Below, piece after piece: positions 10,081-19,075 of a stretch of 45,000 nt of DNA. The DNA lies in the NCBI GenBank assembly GCA_037447655.1, contig JBBHKE010000368.1:122651-167650 (forward strand), read 5' to 3'. The stretch is from Zygnema cylindricum (Eukaryota > Streptophyta > Zygnematophyceae > Zygnematales > Zygnemataceae). The translations under genes and the position numbers were made by a program. Position 1 is the stretch's first letter, and each line of letters starts with the position of its first letter. A model generated the notes under the pieces. That model had not been told where the DNA came from. It searched no databases and worked only from the letters and a program-made list of their open reading frames with translations.

Positions 10081-11561
10081 TGTTGTTCTACAACCACCGT
10101 TGCAGGTGGAGAACAAGCAGTAGTAGTGGAAGTAGACATGAAAAACAGCAGAAACTATCAAAGTACCTACTCAACAGCCAACTTTGAACTGACACAAAAT
10201 ATGACTCAAAAAGCCAATATGCTTCAAATTAGCTACAGTAATACACAATCTAGTAAACTGACAATTCCCAAATGACCCAGTAAACCATAAGATATGATGT
10301 TTGGAAGTTTCCCAAAAACTGCCCTTAGAAAATCATATTCCCAAAATCAGATAATACAAACTTGGCTAAGTCCTAAAATATTAGTGTTGTGTATCGGTAA
10401 GCATTTACTGATAACCGATATGGACCATTTTTTGGGTTTCTCATAATCGATATATTGGTTCGATATATCGTTATTGGTCTTATCGCCGATAAGTAAACGA
10501 TAATATCGGGTATTTATCGATGATAAGACCGATAACGATAACTATCGGCGATAAATGTACGTGCCGTACAGATAAATGTACAATTCGTACAGATAAAAGC
10601 ACGGCATGTACACTCCGATGTGTGTCTTATTCCCTATACGCGCAGAAAGTACGGATGACGTCTGCACAGTTTTGGTACGGATCCAATATAAACGATGTAC
10701 CTTTCACATCTGACGCTATGGCTTTGTCCTTTTATTCCTTGGGATCCACTAGACACCTGCCAAGTGTCATTCTGTCATATTTTTTGGCATAAGCTGCCAA
10801 AAGAGCCATTTCGGGCTCACGCTGGCCGTCCGCTCGTACTTTTTCATTCCAAGTCGTCCGTTCGATTCCGACGGCGCGCATAATATTATTTTGCATCCGT
10901 TGTACTTTGTGTCCACCATCCTTTTCCCGTTCCATGTTCACCAGTTTGTCTGTAAATTCCGTACGTTGCCGTAAAATTTTTTTGTACAGTTAACCGGCCA
11001 GCGTTTTTTGTGCTGCGTTGCCCGTAATAATTTCCAGTTAATAGTAACGGAACAGAATGGTACACGTGGCATGACACACTATATAATGTAAATAGTATAA
11101 TACAATATATAGTAAGGTACTATAGTATGCGTACTATATATTTTTATAGTTATCGCCGATATGGAATTTGTTGGTCTCGGACCAATATATCAGTACCTCT
11201 GACCGTTCGATAACCGATAACTATCGGTATCGGTGTTATCGCGATAGTTTTTTTACCGATACACAACAATATAAAATATACACTCACGAGTATCTACTGG
11301 TCACACTATTTCCGGTGACCGAACTACGGAACTATCATGACTAACGACAAAGTATCCTGCCTGTACTTTACTGTACCTAGAGAACCTCTAAAAACCTAAT
11401 TATTTTTTTCCAAAAACCTATTTAATGAAACACTAATTTTTAATACACTAAACTACAAAACTTTGTTATTCAAATATTTTCAGGTGACGAACCGTACAAA
11501 ATGGTCCTGGTGCTTAGTCACAGTAGTCGCTAAAGTCTAGCCGAATGTCGTAGTGTAGTAC
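10081..11561 (-). repeat. 5' LTR of element A, truncated, with insertion
   Basis: Homologous to 4858-5456 of the 3' LTR. It is interrupted by an 890-bp hAT-like element at 10382-11271, and ends at 11561 exactly where the 3' LTR enters its GAAGCAC hairpin. The first about 473 bp of the LTR (with U3) are missing. An ATG at 10139 opens a frame that runs out of the LTR, through the PBS and into gag. Confidence 0.8.
10382..11271. mobile_element. Non-autonomous hAT-like transposon, 890 bp
   Basis: Terminal inverted repeats TAGTGTTGTGTATCGGTAA (left) and its near-perfect complement (right; one mismatch at base 3). It is flanked by an exact 8-bp duplication TAAAATAT at 10374-10381 and 11272-11279. 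The homologous 3' LTR of the host element carries TAAAATAT only once (about 5165-5172) with no insertion, which is an empty-site control. An 8-bp duplication and a TAGNGTTG-type end are hAT traits. The interior is rich in ATCGATA/CGATAA palindromes near both ends. No transposase is encoded. Confidence 0.85.
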
Positions 11562-12621
11562 TCCTCCTCCTCCTCCTAGTGTGAGTTTGGGGTTTTTTGT
11601 TCCTGCCAAATATCTTAAGACTCTCCTTGTTGCATCAAAATCAGATTTTCTCGAATTCTTTAGACTCCTGCTCATTACCCCGACTGCTGCAGCAATGTCA
11701 GGATGGGTACAGTTCATGAAATATATTAAGCTTCCCACTATCTGTCTATAAGGTATTTGTGACATAGAATCATTCTCCCTCGACTCTAAATACTCGCTAA
11801 CAATGATACATGGTTTTGTCTTTTCTCCCTCTAGCTTCAGCCAAAATTCCATTGGAGTTAGACATCCTTTTGCCCCCCGCATTCCATACTCATCTAACAT
11901 TTTTCCAATAGCCTCTTATTGAGTCAATTTTATTACTTTCTTATTCTTGTCCCTCTCTACATGAATACCCAAAATATATTTTGCCTCACCAAGATCTTTC
12001 ATCTCGAGCCGTGAGTTTTCAGCCATTGATTTGCTAATTAACACTAAATCATCTACATACACCGTTATAAACACTATCCCATTTTCACCCTTTACAACGT
12101 AGACAAAGTGTTCAGAACTTATCTTTTGAAATCCTAAGCTAGTGAAGAATTCATCAAGCTTTAGATTCCATTGCCTAAGGGCCTGTTTTAGGCCATACAG
12201 AGATTTTAGCAACTTGCATACTAATTGCTCTTTTCATGGTTCTAAATACTTTTCAGGCTGCAACATGTAAATGGTCTCCTATAATTCTCCATGCAAAAAT
12301 GTTGTCTTTACATCCATCTAATGTTTTTCCATATCGTGTATAGTAGCTAAGAACAACAAAATCCTAACTGTCAGAAATCTTATAACCGGAGAGAATGTTT
12401 CTTTAAAATCGATTCCTTCTTTTTGATTATAACCCTTTGCCAGAAGTCTATTCTTATATCGTTAAATTTTGTTATCGGGATTTAACTTCACCTTGAATAC
12501 CCATTTGTTGCCGATCGCCTTTCGGTCTGGAGGAAGTTCCACAAGCTCCCATGTTTGGTCCTCCATGATCGACTTCATTTCGTCGTTTGATCCCTCAATC
12601 CTATGATTCTGCTCTGGTGAT
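11562..12621 (-). pseudogene. Copia element B, 3' part: reverse transcriptase
   Basis: RT remnant of a second copia element, related to A. In coding order it starts at the insertion point of element C (12621) with WELVELPP-like and KWVFKVKLNP-like sequence, then 12212-11916 with SLYGLKQALRQW and the catalytic YVDD (ITVYVDDLVL), then 11900-11562 with YRQIVGSLIYFMNCTHPD and RVLRYLAGT. It ends in an expanded GGA run (Gly5) at 11562-11577, where it is fused to the truncated LTR of element A; RNase H is lost. Stops and frameshifts lie near 11916, 12235 and 12320-12480. Confidence 0.8.
12617..12621. repeat. Target site duplication of element C, left
   Basis: GTGAT immediately before the LTR at 12622, repeated exactly at 19071-19075 after the other LTR. 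Five bases is the usual copia duplication length. The flanks are parts of one interrupted gene (element B pol), which confirms the insertion. Confidence 0.95.
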
Positions 12622-13670
12622 TGAAACTCTGAGACCTCCATAAGTCCTCAGAGTGGACAGCTTCCAAGAAGCCTCTAGGATAATCCTGACCCCTTTTTGT
12701 TTAAGCAAAAATAACTGCCACCCAGGCAGACAAAAACTCTGACCAACTTCACCCCTGTGAAGACAAGACTCCCCTGAGTCGATAGCAAAAAGAATCTCTG
12801 AATTTGCTCCCCTGAGCAGTAAGTTATGGAGGGTCAAAGTTGACCTTTTGTACAGAAGCTCTCTGGGAGAGGGGGTCCTATCTTCTAATTTTTCTAAGTC
12901 CTATCTCTCTCACAGACTCTATCTACTGATGTACGGAACCAATCAGAATTGAGTTTCGTACGTAAAAGTACAGCTGTCGGTGTACTTTATGTACGGACAT
13001 TTTAGGACATGGCCAAAATGTTGACACATGTCAAATCCGGATTCGGTGCCATAATCTCCGGAGATTCCACAATCCAACGGAATTTCGCCACGCGTCATCC
13101 GATGTGGCGATGGCCACAAACCGCCGAAATCTTCCTCCGCGATCTCGGCGCTAATCTCGGCCGTCCGATTAAATTCGGCTTTAATCGTAGCCGTAATAAA
13201 TACATGCGCGGTATTTGTTTCATTTACGAAACAAATGCGCGGTACTGATTTTTGTCCGTACCGTAAGTCTTACATTATATATTACTGGATCTATGTATCC
13301 CGTAATTCATTTCAGTTAAATGGTTTATCGCACGTATACATATTTAAATAAATATCAAACTATATGCTACGTAACACTACCGCTAGATTAAACGGCTAAG
13401 GCTACCGGCTATTTCCTGTCTGCCGACCGGTAGGTACAAGGATCAAATCCTACCGCCGGCACATACCTTTTAATTAAATAAATAAACCCTAATATAAAAT
13501 TCCCGTAAACCTCAGGATAGCCAAGGTAGCCATGGCTCTAGCTTCCTCTCCAATTTCTCAGTGACTGCGACAAGTTTGAGAGTTGGAGAGAGAAGTTAGA
13601 GATAGACTGCCTCGACTTCTATATTTCTTTTCAGACCTAGAAAATACTAATAAAACCATTAGTTTCTACA
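12622..13670 (-). repeat. 3' LTR of copia element C
   Basis: 1049 bp, TGAAACTCTG...TTTCTACA on the plus strand. It aligns base for base with 18022-19070 at a constant offset of 5400. The TATA-like TTAAATAC present in the 5' copy is changed in this copy (the corresponding bases read TTAAACAA on minus). Confidence 0.95.
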
Positions 13671-13686
13671 CTCCCCTTATTTTCTA
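13671..13686 (-). promoter_or_regulatory. Polypurine tract of copia element C
   Basis: Minus strand TAGAAAATAAGGGGAG, directly before the 3' LTR. Its first three bases are also the pol stop codon (TAG, 13686-13684), so the coding region and tract abut without spacer. Confidence 0.8.
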
Positions 13687-15530
13687 GTCAATCTTTAATT
13701 TCAGACCACACTTCTCCCTGCAAAAAATTAGCTTAGGGGAAGGCACAGGTTTGGTCATCATATCTGCTACCATCTCACTATGTGGTCTGTACTCTAAACT
13801 GATTATTTTGTTTTCTACTTTCTCTCTAACAAAGCTGAGTCTGATGTCCATGTGTTTGGCTTTAAAATGGTGTTTAGGATTGGCAGAAATAGCGATTGCT
13901 GCTTGATTATCACAAAATATTTTCTGCACACCATTCTTAAGGTGACCAAGCTCACCAAGCAAAGACTTGACCCACATCAATTCTTTTACAGCAGAGCAAG
14001 AGGCCATATACTCAGCCTCCATGGTGGACTGAGCAATAACCTTTTGCTGTTTGCTACTCCAACAGCAAGCCCCATCACCCACATATAATACATATCGAGA
14101 AGTACATCTCCTCATCGGAGCATCACCATAATTCGCATCACTCCAAGTAGTGATGTCAGTATTCTCCCCACCCAAATGCAACCATAGATCTCTAGTTCCT
14201 ACCAAGTATCTAAGGACTCTCTTAGCTGCCTCCCAATCCTTCTTAGTGGGAGCATTTAGACTTCTACTCAGCACTCCTACAGCTGCAGCTAAATCCGGCC
14301 GGGTACAATTCATAAAATAGATTAGACTTCCCACTACTTGCCTGTAAGGAATAGTCTGCATGAACTTCTGTTCATCAGGAGATAATTCCTCGTCTAAGAC
14401 TATGACTCCTTCTTCCTCACTCCCCTCACTTCCTTTCTTCAATTCCATTGGAGTTGTACAACTATTAGCTTTATCCATTTGAAATTTTTCAAGCATGTTC
14501 CCTATTGCTTCTTTTTGAGTCAATCTTATAATTTTTCTTTTTCGGTCTCTCTCTACTTGAATTCCCAAAATATATTTTGCTTCCCCCATATCCTTCATTT
14601 CAAATCTCCCCTTAAGATCGGTTTTCAGTTTATTAATTTTTTCCATTGATTTACTTAAAACAAGCAAATCATCAACATAAATTGCAATAAATATAAAACC
14701 TTCCTCATCTTCGAAAACATAGATTGAGTGATCTGAGCTGATCCGAATATATCCTAGACCGGTAAGAAACTCATCAAGCTTCTTATTCCACTGTCGAGGC
14801 GCCTGTTTCAAACCATAAAGAGATTTAATCAGCCGGCATACCTTACTCTCCTCTCCTTCTTCCACAAACCCTTCGGGTTGTCGCATGAAGATCTCCTCTT
14901 CTAATTCTCCATGCAAAAAGGCTGTCTTGATGTCCATCTGATGCACTTCCATGTCTTCCGCTGCTGCTAAACTGAGAAGTACGCGGACGGAGGGAAATCT
15001 GACCACCGGGGCAAAGGTTTCCTCGTAGTCAATTCCTTCCTTTTGTGTAAATCCCTTTGCCACTAATCTGGCCTTGTAGCGCTCGATTGTGTTATCTTGG
15101 TTCAGTTTTAGTTTGAAAACCCACTTACAACCGATTGGTTTTCGGTTAGGTGGACAGTCCACCAGCTCCCAAGTATCGGCTGCCATAATTGAAGCCATCT
15201 CCTCATTGATGGCTGTCTTCCACCGGTTTCTTTCTGGACAAGTCATCGCCTCTCTATAAGTTTGAGGTTCATCTTGATGAGATAGTTTAGTTACCTTGTT
15301 ATTAACCTGTTTTTCTTGCAGTCTTTTGCTACTTCTCCTCCCTCCCTCAAAATCTGAGGCCGGAATAGATGGTTCTCGTGGATTCTTTCGAACAAACTCG
15401 GCTTCTCCCCTATCTCTTGATTCCGAATCAATTTCCACCACGTCTTCCGCTTCGAGTAGAGTTTTCACTGGAGTTTCCACAGCCGAGTCCTTTTCGGTCT
15501 GATTTGTTCCTGCAAGAATGTCATCGTTTT
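13684..15530 (-). CDS. Copia RT-RNase H (3' part of gag-pol, element C)
   Basis: C-terminal half of the polyprotein that copies element RNA into DNA. The open frame with a Met-like start runs 15480-13684 (598 codons), but the frame is open back to a TAA near 15530 and has no natural start, because it is the -1 continuation of the gag-integrase frame. Order: acidic linker; RT with KWVFKLKL, RYKARLVAKGFTQ, MDIKTAFLHGEL, SLYGLKQAPRQW and the catalytic YVDD (IAIYVDDLL); then RNase H with WSDANYGD, STMEAEYMA and DNQAAIAI; it ends CREKCGLKL. No internal stop. Length and motifs match intact copia pol. Confidence 0.9.
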
Positions 15531-18041
15531 AAAACCTGGATAGTTAGGAAGCTCAAAGTCATCAGAATTTTCTGACTCAAATCTGATTTTTACTGACTTT
15601 GTATATTTGAAGGGATCCACAGACTTTCCTTCATCCATAACTACTAGATGCTTTACTAAGATTATATCTTCTCTTTTTACATCATAAACTCTATATCCTT
15701 TAACATCCTCATCATATCCTAATAAGTATCCCGGTTTTCCTTTAGGATCTAGCTTCCAATTGGACCGATCAGTATCTAGACTGAATACTTGACTGGCGAA
15801 AACCTTTAAATGAGATAAGTCTGGTTTCCGGCCTGTCCATCTCTCATAAGGTGTTTGATCTTTTATAGCTGAAGTAAGAACTCTATTTTTGAGGTAATTA
15901 GCACAGTTCATTGCTTCTGCCCAAAACCTTTTTCCTATCTTCTTATCCGACAACATACTTCTAGCACTATCACTTAGTGTTCTATTTAACCTTTCAGCTA
16001 CCCCATTCTGTTCCGGATTTTCTGGAACTGTCTTTTGGTGTTGAACCCCATCTTCCCTCAAAAAATCCTCAAACTGGTTAGAAGTATACTCTCCACCATT
16101 GTCACTCCTTACTCTCTTGATTGGAGTTTCATGGAGTTTTTCGCTCCATGCTTTATATTGTCTAAAACAGTCCTCAGCCTCTGACTTGTTTTTCAAAAAA
16201 TATACTCGGGAATACCGAGACCAATCATCAGTTATAGTCATCATAAATCTCTTCCCCCCCGGTGAGGGCACTCTAGCCGGTCCCCAAATATCTGTGTGTA
16301 CTAGATCTAGAAGTTTTTCTCCCTTGTAGGTGGCTGTTTTTGGAAAGGGTAATCTGTGTGCTTTACCTTGAGCACACCCACTACAATCACTTATATCATC
16401 ACTCTCACTGAACTGAATCCCTTCCACCACTCCCATCATTTTCATCTCTCTTAACTTATCTATATTCACATGCCCAAGCCTCTTATGCCACATCATAATA
16501 TCATGAACACCAGCATAATAAAGTTTCTTCGTTTCATTACTTAAGATCATCCTAAACATCCCATGGCTACCTTTCTCAGCAATGAAATAGACATCCTCCT
16601 CAAAACTAGCAGTAAAGACTCCTTCCCTAGTGCTAGTGAAAAAACCCTTATCATCTAATACTGATGTAGAGATAAGGTTTTTGTTCAGATCCGGAATAAA
16701 CAATACATCGGAGAATGTTAATATGGATGTCTTTCCTTCTACTAACACTTTCAGATCTACCGATCCTACAAGAGTAGTGGTGACTATCCTCCCATCCCCG
16801 TACTCTATCTCTACGGTGGGAATCTTTCTTATCTTAGTGAACAGGTGTCTATCCTTACACATGTGCATTGAGGCACCTGAATCTATAATCCAGCCTGCTT
16901 CACCTTTCAATCCACCGTAAGCACATTTCTGCCTTCGTGGAATTTCAACCTCAGTTTTCGCCTCCAACTCCTCATCCAAAAGGAGCTCATCGTCCTCGTC
17001 CTCGGATTCCGCCTCAAGTACCTGTGTGACAAGGGCCTTTTTCTTTTCTCTCGGGGTACCACCGGTCTGCCCCTCCTTTAACCGAAGCTCGGTTAGCTTG
17101 GTGCACTCTGCCATATAGTGCCCCTGTTTCTTACAAAAATGACATAAACCTTTGGGAGCCCTTGGTTCAAACTCGCCAACCTGTTTTTTCTGCTCCCTAC
17201 CCCCATAGTTTCTGACTGGTTTCCGGGAATCCTTGTTCCTCCAATCGGTCGCTGTTGCCAAGGCTTGGCCACTCTTTCCTCCCCTTCGGATCTCAATCGT
17301 ATTCTCTCGAACGAGAATCATCCCTACCACTGAGTTCCATATCCACCTTGAGTCCGGCAAGTCCTGCACACGGTTGACTATGTTCTCGAACTCATCAGGT
17401 AACTTCATTAGTAAACAGTTAACTTTTTCTTTTTCACTAAAAACTTTACCCGCACTCTCTAGCTCCATGAAGAGTGTAGCAAGCTCATTGCAAAAATCCA
17501 ACATATTTCCCCCTTTGTATACATACTCCTTAACTTTCTGATCAGCCAACTGTTGTTGCTGAATCGTACCACTTCGGTACATCTCTATGAGAGCCATCCA
17601 AAGATCGGATGCCCTCTCTACCTGCAAATGAGGACATGCAAGTCCTTGAGTGAGATGGCGTAGGATGAAGTGCTTTGCCGCCATATTGTTGAAGTCCCAG
17701 GTTTCAGTATCATTCTCCTCGTTCCTCGGAATAGGTGACATGAATGCTAAACCAGTTGCTATTGGTGTGGTCGCCTCCTTCTCCTTTCCTTTGTCCACCA
17801 CCTCTCCTTCCTTTGTTTCCTCCGTTGAAGGTGAATCCTCTTTCCTGGTGAATCTGCTTCCTTTAAACCCTGGAGGAATTCCAAGACTTGATGGACGCCC
17901 CAATCGTCCACTCACTATCTCCCAAAGCCTTTTTTCGCATAGAGCTCCTATCATCATACTTTCCCAGTATATGAAGCCAGTTTCATAAAAGATTGGTACC
18001 CTAGAGGGTGGGCCCATAACCTGAAACTCTGAGACCTCCAT
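15465..18041 (-). CDS. Copia gag-protease-integrase (element C)
   Basis: 858-codon frame. It starts at an ATG inside the 5' LTR (18041), reads MEVSEFQV, then MGPPSRVPIF through the PBS. Domains: gag (to about residue 290); zinc knuckle CHFCKKQGHYMAEC near residue 300; acidic spacer; aspartic protease WIIDSGASMHMC near 385; GAG-pre-integrase with H-x4-H and the SGCAQGKAH Cys pair near 520-570; integrase core with TDDWSRY, RSDNGGEY and PEQNGVAERLNRT (D, D, E). The frame ends in KRTRLWKLQ after leaving the pol frame. The pol frame overlaps only between a TAA in the TTTTAAAAC run and this stop, so a one-base loss in the A run (or a sequencing error) is the simplest explanation. A conserved upstream alternative start is the ATG within the PBS. 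Confidence 0.9.
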   Translation of the reverse strand: MEVSEFQVMGPPSRVPIFYETGFIYWESMMIGALCEKRLWEIVSGRLGRPSSLGIPPGFKGSRFTRKEDSPSTEETKEGEVVDKGKEKEATTPIATGLAFMSPIPRNEENDTETWDFNNMAAKHFILRHLTQGLACPHLQVERASDLWMALIEMYRSGTIQQQQLADQKVKEYVYKGGNMLDFCNELATLFMELESAGKVFSEKEKVNCLLMKLPDEFENIVNRVQDLPDSRWIWNSVVGMILVRENTIEIRRGGKSGQALATATDWRNKDSRKPVRNYGGREQKKQVGEFEPRAPKGLCHFCKKQGHYMAECTKLTELRLKEGQTGGTPREKKKALVTQVLEAESEDEDDELLLDEELEAKTEVEIPRRQKCAYGGLKGEAGWIIDSGASMHMCKDRHLFTKIRKIPTVEIEYGDGRIVTTTLVGSVDLKVLVEGKTSILTFSDVLFIPDLNKNLISTSVLDDKGFFTSTREGVFTASFEEDVYFIAEKGSHGMFRMILSNETKKLYYAGVHDIMMWHKRLGHVNIDKLREMKMMGVVEGIQFSESDDISDCSGCAQGKAHRLPFPKTATYKGEKLLDLVHTDIWGPARVPSPGGKRFMMTITDDWSRYSRVYFLKNKSEAEDCFRQYKAWSEKLHETPIKRVRSDNGGEYTSNQFEDFLREDGVQHQKTVPENPEQNGVAERLNRTLSDSARSMLSDKKIGKRFWAEAMNCANYLKNRVLTSAIKDQTPYERWTGRKPDLSHLKVFASQVFSLDTDRSNWKLDPKGKPGYLLGYDEDVKGYRVYDVKREDIILVKHLVVMDEGKSVDPFKYTKSVKIRFESENSDDFELPNYPGFKTMTFLQEQIRPKRTRLWKLQ
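18007..18021 (-). promoter_or_regulatory. Half-tRNA primer-binding site of element C
   Basis: Plus strand GGTGGGCCCATAACC, directly next to the LTR end at 18022. This 15-mer is identical to the anticodon arm/loop stretch of plant initiator tRNA-Met as I know it (GGUGGGCCCAUAACC), so the element RNA carries its complement. Drosophila copia is known to use a 5' half of this same tRNA as primer, pairing at this region. No conventional 3'-end PBS is seen after the LTR. Confidence 0.8.
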
Positions 18042-19070
18042 AAGTCCTCAGAGTGGACAGCTTCCAAGAAGCCTCTAGGATAATCCTGACCCCTTTGTAT
18101 TTAAGCAAAAATAACTGCCACCCTGGCAGACAAAAACTCTGACCAACTTCACCCTTGTGAAGACAAGACTCCCCTGAGTCGATAGCAAAAAGAATCTCTG
18201 AATTTGCTCCCCTGAGCAGTAAGTTATGGAGGGTCAAAGTTGACCTTTTGTACAGAAGCTCTCTGGGAGAGGGGGTCCTATCTTCTAATTTTTCTAAGTC
18301 CTATCTCTCTCATAGACTCTATCTACTGATGTACGGAACCAATCAGAATTGAGTTCCGTACGTAAAAGTACAGCTGCCGGTGTACTTTATGTACGGACAT
18401 TGTACGACATGGCCAAAATGTCGACACATGTCAAATCCGGATTCGGTGCCATAATCTCCGGAGATTCCACAATCCAACGGAATTTCGCCACGCGTCATCC
18501 GATGTGGCGATGGCCACAAACCGCCGAAATCTTCCTCCGCGATCTCGGCGCTAATCTCGGCCGTCCGATTAAATTCGGCTTTAATCGTAGCCGTAACAAA
18601 TACATGCGCGGTATTTGTTTCATTTACGAAACAAATGCGTGGTACTGATTTTTGTCCGTACCGTAAGTCGTACATTATATATTACTGGATCTATGTATCC
18701 CGTAATTCATTTCAGTTAAATGGTTTATCGCACGTATACATATTTAAATAAATATCAAACTATATGCTACGTAACACTACCGCTAGATTAAACGGCTAAG
18801 GCTACCGGCTATTTCCTGTCTGCCGGCCGGTAGGTACAAGGATCAAATCCTGCCGCCGGCACATACCTTTTAATTAAATAAATAAACCCTAATATAAAAT
18901 TCCCGTAAACCTCAGGATAGCCAAGGTAGCCATGGCTCTAGCTTCCTCTCGAATTTCTCAGTGACTGCGACAAGTTTGAGAGTTGGAGAGAGAAGTTAGA
19001 GATAGACTGCCTCGACTTCTATATTTCTTTTCAGACCTAGAAAATACTAATAAAACCATTAGTTTCTACA
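18022..19070 (-). repeat. 5' LTR of copia element C
   Basis: 1049-bp LTR, the promoter copy. A TATA-like GCTTAAATAC lies at 18106-18097 on the minus strand. Transcription would then start near 18070, leaving a very short leader before the gag ATG at 18041. The middle contains several GTACGG words, and at about 18790-18865 a stretch with a tRNA B-box-like GGATCAAATCC. Confidence 0.9.
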
Positions 19071-19075
19071 GTGAT
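19071..19075. repeat. Target site duplication of element C, right
   Basis: GTGAT, the exact partner of 12617-12621. Confidence 0.95.

Larger units (their letters stand above)
4858..11561 (-). mobile_element. Copia element A (decayed, truncated 5' LTR)
   Basis: Minus-strand Ty1/copia element. In its own direction it runs: 5' LTR (11561-10081, missing its first about 473 bp and carrying an hAT-like insertion), half-tRNA PBS (10080-10070), gag, protease, integrase, RT and RNase H, polypurine tract (about 5945-5930), and a complete 3' LTR (5929-4858, TGTTG...CAACA). Coding regions hold several stops and frameshifts. The integrase-then-RT order and RNase H with a CREAVGL-like end are typical of copia. 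At 11561 the truncated 5' LTR joins directly to the RT of element B, so the two elements form a recombined mosaic. Confidence 0.85.
12622..19070 (-). mobile_element. Copia element C, nearly intact, nested in B
   Basis: Complete minus-strand Ty1/copia retrotransposon of 6449 bp: two 1049-bp LTRs (12622-13670 and 18022-19070), half-tRNA PBS (18021-18007), one gag-pol split by a single frameshift, polypurine tract at about 13671-13686, and 5-bp target duplication GTGAT. I count 16 base differences and no indels between the LTRs (about 98.5% identity), so it is a fairly recent insertion. It interrupts the pol gene of element B between the integrase C-terminal region and the RT. All catalytic motifs are present, so it was active recently. 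Confidence 0.95.

Noticed and set aside
9891-10139. The frame starting MSTSTTTACSPP as an ordinary gag start in internal sequence
   Set aside because: Positions 10081-10139 belong to the LTR, because the same sequence is at 4858-4914. The frame is kept as an LTR-started gag frame, not as internal coding sequence.
13009-13248. A 79-codon frame present twice (also 18349-18648)
   Set aside because: It lies inside the two LTR copies of element C, so the duplication reflects the LTRs, not a repeated gene.
16099-17988. Plus-strand frames of 60-112 codons
   Set aside because: They are opposite-strand shadows of the element C gag-integrase gene.
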